From NCBI RefSeq assembly GCF_001625305.1, contig NW_017802469.1:346967-410966 (forward strand): a stretch of 64,000 nucleotides of DNA. The letters are read 5' to 3'. Numbering within the stretch: position 1 is the stretch's first letter; every line of letters starts with the position of its first letter. This document shows positions 54,801 through 64,000 of this stretch, piece after piece. The stretch is from Branchiostoma belcheri. Its lineage: Eukaryota > Chordata > Leptocardii > Amphioxiformes > Branchiostomatidae. The notes beneath the pieces were generated by a model, which saw only the letters and a program-made list of their open reading frames with translations, was not told the DNA's origin and ran no database searches. The position numbers and the translations under genes are program-made.

Positions 54801-55537
54801 TAGACCTTGCGAAACTTTCGTACTTTTGAGTTAGTAAAGTTTGTTTATATGATATCTGCATGTGTTTGAGTGAGAATGAACAGAGCAGTATTTATCTTAA
54901 AAGTTCATCTGTGTTGTTGGAAGTCTTTATGAACTGCAATTTCCAACACAAGGAATTGGACTTACTCAGATTTTCTACTGTACGACTCTCGTCAAGGAAC
55001 AAGGAACGTCGTTGTTGTTGTTTCAAATTATGTATACGCAAGTAATTATTTCCTTTAGGTGTGGCAGGAGGAACACATTACGGTCAAACTGGCGGCGGAA
55101 CCAACTACCAGTGTCTGCCGACCGACCCGCAATGGGGGCGCTACGAGAACGGAGTCAGTGGCTTCAGTGCATTCATGTACGGCGCTCAATATCGGGTAGC
55201 CACCAACGTCCCATTCGGCTCCACATACCTCAATGCCCACGACGTCCCGTGTGCGGTCTGCTACGTCCCAACCCGCGGCAGTAAGTTGATGATCCCCGCC
55301 CGAAACACCTGTTACAGCGGCTGGACAGAGGAGTACGCTGGGTATCTTATGGCTAGTTCGTACGTCCACAATGCCACAGAGTATGTCTGCGTGGATAACA
55401 ACCCCGAGACCGTACCAGGCGGACAAGACAACCAGGGCGGAGCGTGGTTCTACCCCGTGGAAGCCCGCTGTGGGACCCTGCCCTGTCCCAACTATGTGGA
55501 AGGGCGGGAGCTCACCTGTGTGGTCTGCACCAAGTGA
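51874..55537 (+). CDS. Type II membrane short-chain-collagen (spongin C4-like) protein, seven exons, 461 aa
   Basis: Exons are 51874-52371, 53017-53161, 53317-53369, 53611-53671, 54172-54252, 54365-54433 and 55059-55537 (stop TGA). All junctions have GT/AG and matching phases, and the joined length is 1386 nt. Residues 1-29 are basic and cytosolic; 30-53 are a membrane span (WVALLLGAGAVVASAAVV). Residues 60-160 form a long helix with five 11-residue repeats (DLKEVQAQAER). RHKR at 197-200 is a furin-type site. From residue 218 Gly-X-Y triplets run through four exons (for example GPPGQKGDLGQPGTKGARGA), each beginning or ending at a Gly codon. The C-terminal about 180 residues start AVYVRWGRKTCPSGG and match the domain I know from short-chain collagen C4-like proteins of sponges and lancelets, rich in Cys and Trp. 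It is probably a trimeric surface protein, possibly shed after RHKR cleavage. Confidence 0.87.
52108..52272 (+). repeat. 33-bp coding tandem repeat (11-residue coiled-coil units)
   Basis: Five units of 33 bp in exon 1 of the collagen-like gene, each coding DLKE(V/A)QA(Q/R)AER with one Asn-for-Asp change. Nucleotide identity between units is very high, so the array is recent and probably variable in number. An 11-residue period is expected for a right-handed or nearly straight coiled coil. Confidence 0.92.
52719..52880. mobile_element. Short inverted-repeat element E, copy 1 (in intron 1 of the collagen-like gene)
   Basis: About 160 bp with terminal inverted repeats of about 45-50 bp: TTAGCC, then GGAGGC, AAAGAGTAGAAATTGGCCA at the left, and the complement ending in GGCTAA at the right. 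It is related to the copy at 54452. Confidence 0.85.
54452..54640. mobile_element. Short inverted-repeat element E, copy 2 (in intron 6 of the collagen-like gene)
   Basis: 189 bp. TAGCCT, then CAGGCTTTGGGAGGCGGCT and AAAGAGTAGAAACTGGCCA at the left; complementary sequence ending AAGCCTGGTAAAGGCTAA at the right. The middle shares GAGTACAGTTT with copy 1. Confidence 0.88.
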
Positions 55538-55548
55538 AACTTTAACTT

Positions 55549-55805
55549 CAAGACTTGTGGGGTCGTGTGGCACAACGGCAGAGTGCGCGACTCGGAATCA
55601 AGAGGTCCCGGGTTCAATACCTGACATGCCACCGATCTTGTGTCCTTGGGAAAGGCACTTTACACGACTTTCCTCACCAGACTCAAGTGAAAATGAGTAT
55701 TGTCTGTCCAGTAGTCGTTTCTATGTGCGGGACACAACACCAACAACAGCTGCCTCTGTTCCGCGTGTATTGCACTGTTGCAATTTCAATAAATCAAATC
55801 AGCAC
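55549..55805 (+). mobile_element. tRNA-related SINE directly after the collagen-like gene
   Basis: Begins GACTTGTGGGGTCGTGTGGC twelve bases after the stop codon, with a B box GGTTCAATACC, the central CCTTGGGAAAGGCACTTTAC domain and a 3' end CAATAAATCAAATCA. Same family as the minus-strand copy at 47650-47905. Its AATAAA at 55789 is the first poly(A) signal after the collagen-like stop. Confidence 0.9.
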
Positions 55806-56240
55806 ATATCCTTCGCACATAACCTAGCGGCTTGTTCTGGAACTACAGAGGCACATGTTTGAAAAAAATCTTTGGAGAAGGATAACTCAATACAGGTTTC
55901 GGATCATTGAGATTTTCAGAACTAGTCTATAAGTAGCTTAAGTGATACTTGACATAATAAAGTTAGATGACAACTATAGAGATCGGGATCTAATTTTCAT
56001 ACTTGATGAGGAAATTAAATAAATCTGCTGTATTCCATAATAGGACTACCAACTTTTGATGCATGTAATTGAGAACGAGACATTCATAGATATCGATTAT
56101 GTAAATGGTGTACCAATTTGTATATTAATGATAGAATGCTACAATTTCATAGTGGTAACTAAATTACAGGAATTTCATACTTGCTTTGTTTGGAAGCTAG
56201 GTGATGGGCAATAACATTAAACATAACTTAAAGCTCACAA
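55806..56240. other. No gene seen
   Basis: A+T-rich; nothing recognised before the right copy of the 1.2-kb duplication. Confidence 0.4.
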
Positions 56241-57405
56241 TAAATGTTTCCTTAAGAGCATGATTTTTCTGTGCTAAATTACAGCAAGTTTGTTGAAAAT
56301 TATGTCTTTCTACAGTAGTTCAGACTGAATCAGAGCATTATGGTGATTAGAAATCATTGGGATCTTAGCGACAAAAAATCAAGGAATCAAACATTCTGCA
56401 CATGTGACAATATGTGTATGTGAACATCAATACCTTATATTACATCTAACTGAAGATGATTGTATTAAACGTGGCAAGCTAATAATTATTATTTCCAAAT
56501 TTATTCAGACTATGAGGCCAATCTACTATTTTTCCAGCATCCCAAAGAGTCTGGTGGAGACTAGTAATTCACTTACCACTCTGCGTGGTCGCTGGGTTTT
56601 CAAATCATTATTATTTTGACGTGCATGACGTAGAAAAACACATAAAAACACAAGTTTCAACAAACCTTCCAAGAAAGTCCGCCATCTTGAAATTCCCGCA
56701 ACAGGATAGCCTCCAAACCAGACTCTTCGGGTGCTTTTAAATTAACGTTAAAGCCATTTTTTTTATTCTGATATCGTTACTGTGCTCTAAATCTGATTCA
56801 TTGAATATTGTTGAAAAGAGAATCCTCCAGAACAAGATAGCAATTAGAGAAAAAAGTAGTCAAACAGGAAACAACTTTTATGGGGAAACTCCATTGACAT
56901 GTCTGCTATGGAGGCTACTGAAACTTTAAACCACGTGACCGAAGGGCCCGGCGTCTACCAATCAGCTGCAGGTCGAACGGACCGTACCATGTCTGATAAT
57001 TACATAGGGGGTGCAAACGAGATTAATCATTATTGCTCTTCATAATTAACCATCACCATTCCGCCACCAATCAAAAGTAATCATTCTCGCCCCAAAATTT
57101 AGATCCTTTTCTGTGCCAAACCCAACGATCAGGATACCTTCTGCCACAGCAAGTGTTTATATCCCCAACCTTGTGGATGCCCACCCCCATTTGTAAATCA
57201 TAGGTGTGGACCTCTCCTTGGTGCTGAACTCACCATCAGTTCCATGTATTAAGTATTGCAGTTGTGAATATTATACTGGACGTTTTGTTTGACACAACAG
57301 AACACCCATGGAAAAGGGAGGGATTGGTGTGTTTAAGTACATATATACAGTATATAGTACATAGAAGCCTGTATATCAACAAGATCTTTATTTCAACAGT
57401 TTTTA
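56241..57405. repeat. 1.2-kb direct duplication, right copy
   Basis: Partner of 50061-51290. The two copies lie in the same orientation about 6.2 kb apart and enclose the collagen-like gene and its SINE. A minus-strand ATGGCGGACTTTC start context occurs at the same place in both, but the frames that follow diverge and end early. Confidence 0.85.
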
Positions 57406-57681
57406 TTCAAACAATATTTAATATCTGACACGTGAAAAAAAACGTCGCATTTTTTGTGGCGAAATTTCAACATTTGCCTTTATTATTATTATTTTTTGGG
57501 GGGTTGGTGTTTCCACATAAAATTCTCTCTTGGGATATGGTGATACAAAACGCTTTTGAATATCACATCTATAGATATTCTATCGTCATTAAAAATTTAT
57601 ATCTCATTACGATAAAAGGCCTATCACAATTAGTAACCGCTGAAGTAGAAATTTGGCTACCAATTCTATATTGTTACGGGG

Positions 57682-58109
57682 TTAAGGCCACAGCAAGTAA
57701 TTTTTATGGATGACTTCAGCGCGCGCATTAATTTTCGCCTGATTTTGGAAAAAAAAAACAAGAATTTTTGGTGCCCTCTGACAGTGGTCAACATGCCGAA
57801 AATGGGTAAAGATGTCTGTTGCCATGCTGGAAGGTGGATGGCAGATAACTATGAAGAGAGAAGACAAGAAAAGACTCTGATTTAATGTTTTGTTTCTAAC
57901 TTTGATGCAGTGATATGTGGTGTTGGATGTGTATACATGTATGTTATATTCCCATTGAATCAAAACCATTTGTGAAATGATTGAGTCAAAATTTTAAAAT
58001 GTGGGAACCTTGTTTTTTTCGGCCCGCCTTGTTGTTTTTTTCGCCCGCTCGCATTAGATTTGGAGTCTGTGGAGGATGTCATCCATAAAATTTACATGCT
58101 GTGGCCTAA
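57682..58109. mobile_element. MITE family B, copy 3
   Basis: TTAAGGCCACAGCAAGTAAT and AAATTTACATGCTGTGGCCTAA at the ends, GGATGACTTC and GGATGTCATCC inside. Closely similar to the copy at 31632. It lies about 140 bases upstream of the ANK5 start, so it is in the ANK5 promoter region. Confidence 0.9.
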
Positions 58110-58245
58110 CTTAAACCACACCCAGACATTACGAAAACCTAATTTCTCAAATAGGCCGGCATAGGAGCATCTCCTTCCGAATGGTGACTTTCTGAACAAG
58201 CGTCTTTAATTCTCAAGACTTAGAACAAGACCATCTTGACTTAAA

Positions 58246-60089
58246 ATGGCAGAGGAGGAGCTTTGGGAGGCTATAGCCAGTAACGATCTCCAAAAAGTGC
58301 AACGTGTACTGTGTACGAACGAAGATATTGATCTAAATGCGTTATACAGTCCTACAACCGATGACTACTGTGAGAACGTGGCGACGACCTTTCTCCTCTG
58401 GGCTTGTAAGACCGCCTCGCCCGAGGTGGTAAGTGCTCTGGTGACGGTCGGTGCAGACGTGAACGCAAGCGCGTATCTAGTAGACGAAGAAGCACCAAAC
58501 AGTTGGAGGATAGAACACGAAGTTGGCCACGTAACTCCCCTAATTTACGCCGTGAAACGACGTAACATCGAGCTGGTACGTCGCTTGTTGCAGTCCTGCC
58601 AAGCTGACCCCGATGCTACGAATGGCGAAGGAAGAACGGCGTTACATTATGTTGTAGAACCGATGTCCCCGGCCGAAGATTGGCATAGTCTGAATCCCTC
58701 AGTTTCAAAAGACGCCACAGGAGCAAGAGAAGACATTGCAGTCTTACTACTTCAAGCAGGAGTAAAACTCTACCTCGCTGATCAGAAAGGTAACACTCCT
58801 CTACACATGGCAGCGGCGAACGTTGACGTCCCGATATGCAAGATCCTCCTGAGCCCCATCGGCCAGGTATCTGTGCGGGCAGGCATGCAAGTCAGCCCGG
58901 TACAAAACGACGGAGGGACCCCCTTGCATTCCGCGATTGAGTCAGGCGGTCGCGACGAAGAAATCGCCTGCATCGTAGAAATGTTGGCTCAAAAGGGTGC
59001 AGATCTAAAAGCTAGAAAATTTGGGTTGACCCCGTTACATCTTGCGGCACAGAATGGTCTCCTACTCACCGTGAAAACGCTTCTAGATGCCGGGGCGGAC
59101 GCGGAGGCAAGGGCGGCCAGAACAGGGCTCACGCCGCTCGACATGGCGCGGCACGCCTTCAAGAGGGCCGTCGTGGTATATCTTGAAACTGGCGAACTTC
59201 CAGAAGACACTGAAGACAAGGAAGATACATTTAACAACTCTGCTACAGATCTAGAACCTACACCCCAAACCACAAGCCAGGAACCCAGGGAGGCATTCAA
59301 GAACTTTCCTACAGAATCAGCACTCCAAAACACAAGTCAAGAACCTGCGGAAGGTAGTAAACCTTCTCCGATCAGTGTTTGGACTGTCGCAAGGCCAGAA
59401 CTCGGTGAGACTCGTGAGGAGTTTGAAGGAAGAGTTTTGTTCCGTAAAAGACTGCAGTTCCTACGGCAGACGATGGAACTAACATTTCTGTCGGCCCCAG
59501 AAGACCCTCAACAGATTGGTCTAGGAAAAGCGTTGCTGAAGACACAGCAAGCGAGATATCAACCCTAAAATCGGCGACTGAAGAACAAGAGAGGCCAAAA
59601 AAGAGAGAAGACAACGCTGTGCCACCGCAAAACTTTTATACCAGCCATCGACAGTCTTTGGCAGAAGGGTCTATGAAAAGTTTTGCGACAGAAACGAGCA
59701 GCGAGTCAACGCTGGTGTTGGGATCGACGAAAGACCGCGACTTTGAGACACAAGCACCCGGTAAAGAAGACACCACCATGCCGCTAAAACATGCCCAAGC
59801 CTTACCGTTCCAACTAGCCGCTCTACAAAACGGTGCTACAAAAACAGAATCCATTGTGTCGTCTGCAACTCACACAACTGAAAGAAGTCAGCACAGGAAA
59901 AAGCAGGGTAAACCAGCAAGGCTCAAAGACAAGGACATTCTGTCCATGGACGAAAAGATGGACATCCTCCTGCAGACCTTGGGAGACATGCACTTACAGA
60001 TGGCCAAGATGACCAAGAGGATCTCTAGACTTGAAACGGAGAAGAAGTCTGAGGGAGGGAAAGACAAAGAAATGGGGAATGGACAATGA
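58246..60089 (+). CDS. Ankyrin-repeat protein ANK5, 592 aa if a 65-nt intron is removed (440 aa otherwise)
   Basis: The unspliced frame runs from the ATG at 58246 to the TAA at 59566-59568 (440 aa). Within it a donor CTCG|GTGAGA (59404/59405) and an acceptor CCTACGGCAG (59469) define a 65-nt intron in phase 1. Removing it shifts into a second long open frame to the TGA at 60087-60089, for 1779 coding nt in all. The second frame is open well before the first frame's stop and has a protein-like composition. Residues 1-35 hold the family signature (ELWEAIASNDLQKVQRVLCT), then TTFLLWAC, then about seven ankyrin repeats to residue about 310 (GADVNAS, NGEGRTALHYVV, DQKGNTPLHMAA, GADLKARKFGLTPLHLAA, TGLTPLDMARHA). 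Then comes a Thr/Pro/Glu-rich linker and, in the spliced form, a Lys-rich helical end (MDEKMDILLQTLGDMHLQMA) likely to be a coiled coil. The paralogues lack this end. Confidence 0.8.
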
Positions 60090-61791
60090 AGACCATGTAA
60101 AAAGATGTATTTATTCACATATATTTATTTAGTATTAGGCAAGAAGCACAGTTGCTTATGTGATGCCTCTACTAAAATACATAAAACGAGAGTAAAACAC
60201 AATAACAAAATACATACATAATTACAAAGTTGGTAAAAGGAAAATGAGTATAAACAAGACAAGTTGGTGATCTACCAATTTCGAGAATCTACATGTACAG
60301 TAAATACATGGAAAGATATGCCATATACACTGTAGTTGTACAGACTTGTAATAATGATTTGAATATAGTCAATATACATATATGTAGACTTAACTGTATT
60401 ATGAAAGGTGCTTAATACAAATGTCCTTTTTAACATATTAGCCTTTGTAATATATACCTTTAAAACATTGTATTGTATGAACCGGTGAGTTGGTTATCAA
60501 TTTCTTTATTGTTTAATAACAATTATTTCAATATTATTAATATTACTATTATCATTATTATTAGTAGTAGTACGTATAGTTAATACCTAGCCCGTAGTCT
60601 TATGTTGGCGTCATTTGCAAACATATATATACTATGCAAAATTTTAACAACAAACCACCACATATCTGCTTGGAGTTTAATAGATATACACTAACCCATG
60701 TATGATGTTTTTGAGGCTAGCAAAAATTCTCTTTTGTGTTTGTGCTATCAAGCGCAGTATTTTACAAATTCATTTCATGTACATGTAGGATAGCTATTGT
60801 ACTATTCGAAGCTATGATAATTACACTAAAGTGCTGGGTGTGTCATATAATATGTCACCGAGAAGTGATGCAATAAATCATATTGATAATACATGCACAT
60901 GACTGAACTGCATAAAGTATACTATTCCGCTGGGAGGCGCTATTGGACGGTCATCGTCCTCTCAGAAAACTATTCAGGCACAGCAATGGCTAGACTAGAA
61001 TTGCACTTATTTTCCATTCAGCAAATTCTACTCTATGTAGATTCATGTATCAATAAAAAGAAAGTACTTTTTTCAAGACAAGATGATGTTGACTCAGAAA
61101 AAAAGGTTCATCCATGGCATAGGGTTTAACTAACACATTGAAATCCACCAGTGAGGAAACACTAAATATATAAGTTTCGCCTGACAACCTGCACAAGCGA
61201 TACTATTCCGCTGGGAGGCGCTCTCGAACGGTCATTGCTAACATATTGACACATACTGCTTCACATTAGCACATTTCAATCAGTAATTCATACTTTGGGC
61301 TTTTAAAACTACAGAAACAAGCCTGAAGAGGAGTCATTTATTTTCTGGGTTGTACCCTAAAAAATCAGCCCAGTGTCCTTCCAGTAACCATTTTCCATAT
61401 AATTTTTGCTCCATGAGAGTTAACATACATTGGGATAGTGTAGTTTCAACTCAGTATGTAGATAAATGACTAGAATATTGGCTTTAAAAATACGGGTTTC
61501 CAAGCCTTAAAAACTGCATTGGATGCCCTTAAGGACGTGGTTAAGGCTTTGTTGTCACACCTGTTAGATTTACCGCTACATTTCACTTTCCACCACAGCT
61601 CAACTTTCACTCACTGTGTACACTCCTTTATCACACACGTCAAGTCTTGTTTTTCAATTTTCTGCACGGTAAGTCTATCCCTCACAAACCCAGCTGCAGC
61701 CATACCACACTCAAAGCTCGCCTTGTTTTTCCATATTTACGGATACACAGAAAAGAAATGCACTAAGTCCGACCTTCGGAAGTACCCAAAA
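60090..61791. other. No gene seen; one local direct repeat
   Basis: A+T-rich with short open frames only. TACTATTCCGCTGGGAGGCG and a following GACGGTCAT or GAACGGTCAT occur at 60919 and again at 61200, about 280 bp apart. AATAAA near 60871 is the first canonical poly(A) signal after ANK5. Confidence 0.45.
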
Positions 61792-62297
61792 TAAGGCCAC
61801 AACAAGTAATTTGTATGGATGACATCAACGCGCGCATGGATTTTTGCATGATTTTGGGGGAAAAAACAAGGAATTTTTTTTAAATATTCCAACATGTAGT
61901 CACAAGACGTGGTGACGACACACTCAATTTTTTTTAAACTTATATTAATGCCGCCTCCAACACAGGACAATACAATACTTATTCTCACCTGAACAAAGTA
62001 AGGAAAGTCGTGTAAAGTGCCAGAAATTTTGTTGCCCTCTGACAGTGGTCATTTGTACAATGATTGAAAACTTATTTTTCAAGGTTGTTTTAGTCACAAA
62101 TGGATGTTGTAATAGTTGACAATAAACTAAGCACAATACAGGTATAGGTATCATTATTTTTCTTCTTTAACAAGGTTTATGATGTCGAAATGTAGGAATC
62201 TTGTTTTTTTCGGCCCGCCTTGTTTTTTTTTCGCCCTATCGCATTAAATTTGGTGTCTGCGGAGGATGTCATCCATAAAATTTACTTGCTGTGGCCC
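61792..62297. mobile_element. MITE family B, copy 4, interrupted by a SINE fragment
   Basis: TAAGGCCACAACAAGTAATT and AATTTACTTGCTGTGGCCC at the ends. The interior is about 80 bases longer than in the other B copies, because a SINE piece (61950-62025) lies in it just before GTTGCCCTCTGACAGTGG. Confidence 0.88.
61950..62025 (-). mobile_element. SINE fragment nested in the family B MITE
   Basis: GACAATAC.TATTCTCACCTG, then GGAAAGTCGTGTAAAGTGCC, is the central part of the SINE family seen at 47650 and 55549, read on the minus strand. Both ends of the SINE are missing. Confidence 0.7.
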
Positions 62298-62849
62298 AAA
62301 CCCTGCTCTAAGCCTTTATACACTGCCAGTGGACCTACTGTTTATTTTTCCTCGACCTGACCAATTAACGTTACGTAACCCTGAGGGACGAACCACACAT
62401 GTAGTATCACTCCGCAAGTAGTGCAGACGTCCGGGCAGTTTACTGAATACAAGAGAGGCGATTTGAGGTAATTATTTTTGAGTTTCTTCCATGTTTCCAT
62501 GTTTGTCATGCTATTCTAGTTTCCCATAACTTGTCAAATCAGTACGTATCTGCTATCTTACATGTTTATGCAAGCTAGTACTCCTGGCACAGTGAAACGT
62601 ATTGCGTAGCTATGATATTATGGCCGACCTTCGACGTCAAAGAGAAAGGTATAACCAAGGACATTATACACTCTTGTATAATGTCTCTGGTATAACTATT
62701 AACACCACTTGAAACAAACTAACTAGCTACCAGTACGCTAATTTTTTCAATAAATTTCTCGGTGGCAAATGGGCAGTGTTAGCACATTCGTGCACCAAAT
62801 CCGTAGTGTGTTTTTAGGCACACATTTTGAAAGATTAGCCTAAGAGGCT
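62298..62849. other. No gene seen
   Basis: A GCGATTTGAG|GTAATT at about 62470 resembles a donor after a less A+T-rich stretch (62395-62470), so a first exon of a gene running to the right is possible, but nothing supports it beyond that. A self-complementary ATACACTC, then GTATAATGTC lies at about 62660. Confidence 0.35.
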
Positions 62850-62986
62850 CGGTGGGCGTCACTCCACCGTACAGGGAGGGAAGTCGTGTTAAGTGCCTTT
62901 CCCAAGGGCACAACGTCGGGCCACGGTGAGTATCGAACCCGGGACCTATTGGTTCCGAGTCCAACCGTTGAGCCACCGACGCTATT
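62850..62986 (-). mobile_element. tRNA-derived SINE, partial, minus strand
   Basis: Read on the minus strand from 62986: AGCGTCGGTGGCTCAACGG (A box), GGGTTCGATACTC (B box), ACGTTGTGCCCTTGGGAAAG and GGCACTTAACACGACTT. The head and the ACGTTGTG junction match the ANK3 SINE at 41069. The 3' part is missing. Confidence 0.82.
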
Positions 62987-62999
62987 GTAAAGAAACGTA

Positions 63000-64000
63000 C
63001 GATTTTCAGGATGTTTTTCTATGTGCTGAGACAAAATTAGAAGTCCAAAGAGGTAGGGACTAAGCTTGTGGTAGTTGAAACAAAATTACCGCTACTTGTA
63101 CTAAGTACTATGTACCTGTACTAGTACTAAGTACTAGTATTCAACACAAGATTTGTCAATCTTTAGCTAACAGTGCACTATTATTGTAAAGAAATCTGGG
63201 AGTTTACGACTAGCCTGTTTTAGTTGAAACAAAATTACAGCTACTAGTACTAAGTACTATGTAGTTGTACTAGTACTAACTACTAGTATTCAACATATGA
63301 TTTGCCAATCTTTAGCTAAAAGTGCACTATTATTGTAAAGAAATCTGGGAGTTTGCGACTAGCTGTTTTTCTATGTGCTGGGACAGAAGTCCGAAGAAGT
63401 AGGGACCAAGCTTGTGGTAGTTGAAGCAAAATTACAGCTACTAGTACTAAGTACTATGTAGCTGTACTAGTACTAAGTACTAGTATTCAACATAATATTT
63501 GTCAATCCTTAGCTAACAGTGCACTACTGTAAAGAAATCTAGGAGTTTACGACTAGCTGTTTTTCTATGTGCCGAGACTGAATTCGAAGTCCAAACAAGT
63601 AGGGACCAAGCTTGTGGTAGTTGAAACAAAATTACAGCTACTTGTACTAAGTACTATGTAGCTGTACTAGTACTAAGTACTAGTATTCAACATACGATTT
63701 GCCAATCTTTAGCTAACAGTGCACTATTTCAAGAAATCTAGGGGTTTACGACTAGTTGTTTTTCTATGTGTTGAGACAGAAGTCCTAAGAACTAGCGACC
63801 AAGCTTGTGGTAGTTGAAACAAATTACAGTTTTTTTTACAGCAAATTACAAATTCAACATAATATTTGTCAATCTTTAGCTAACAGTGCACTATTTTCAA
63901 GAAATCTAGGAGTAAATTCTAGATGCTTTTTCTATGTGCTGAGACGGAAGTCCAAAGAACTAGGGACCAAGCTTGTGGTAGTTGGCAGAGACATAAGCCA
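63000..64000. repeat. Satellite array, unit about 198 bp, running off the right edge
   Basis: Markers recur in order: TTTTTCTATGTG, GTAGTTGAAACAAAATTACA, GCTAC(T)AGTACTAAGTACTA, AATCTTTAGCTAACAGTGC and AGAAATCTGGGAGTTTACGA. GTAGTTGAAAC starts are at about 63070, 63219, 63418, 63616, 63810 and 63976, so most units are 193-199 bp and two are deleted. Each full unit holds the palindrome TAGTACTAAGTACTA, twice. The fifth unit has lost it and holds a T-run in its place. Confidence 0.92.

Noticed and set aside
1-64000. CRISPR array, operon or bacterial defence system
   Set aside because: The tandem repeats have no unique spacers, genes have introns and poly(A) signals, and gene density is that of an animal genome.

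Overview
The window looks like nuclear DNA of an invertebrate deuterostome, most likely a lancelet (Branchiostoma). The genes are split by introns with GT/AG sites. The intergenic DNA is packed with short inverted-repeat transposons, tRNA-derived SINEs and LINE fragments. The proteins include a short-chain-collagen (spongin C4-like) protein, a C-type lectin, a membrane NHL protein and a run of ankyrin-repeat genes. The species call is inference; nothing here was searched against a database.

Layout. 1-4.6 kb: no gene seen, only repeats. 4.66-7.71 kb (minus): a four-exon gene for a 661-residue protein, with three homologous central exons; I do not recognise the family. 9.1-16.06 kb (plus): a spliced transcript that appears non-coding, with an array of homologous short exons, two LINE 3' relics and a palindrome that abuts an assembly gap. 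17.3-17.8 kb: a foldback element whose ends are built of about 20-bp satellite units. 19.5-23.6 kb (minus): two candidate exons of an unidentified gene, with a plus-strand C-type lectin gene (20.99-22.27 kb) between them. 27.7-30.5 kb: a three-exon gene for a single-pass membrane protein with an NHL beta-propeller.

33.2-60.1 kb: five ankyrin-repeat paralogues, all on the plus strand, each coded mainly by one exon. ANK1 to ANK3 look intact. ANK4 has a frameshift and has lost the start codon used by its sister ANK3. ANK5 has a possible 65-nt intron whose removal would extend the protein from 440 to 592 residues. ANK3 and ANK4 share an upstream block with a perfect TGACGTCA (CRE-type) site. A near-complete LINE lies just upstream of ANK4. 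Between ANK4 and ANK5 sits a seven-exon gene for a type II membrane protein: coiled coil, furin-type site, collagen triplets, spongin-like C-terminal domain. A 1.2-kb direct duplication flanks it. SINEs sit at the 3' ends of ANK3 and of the collagen gene and appear to supply polyadenylation signals; in ANK3 the SINE also supplies the stop codon.

At least fourteen MITE-like elements fall into four terminal-repeat families (A to D). All begin with GGCC next to T/A-rich flanks, and families B, C and D share an inner GGATGACATC motif, so they look like one clan. The window ends inside a satellite of about 198-bp units. All gene models come from reading frames, splice consensus and exon phase only; I had no transcript data.
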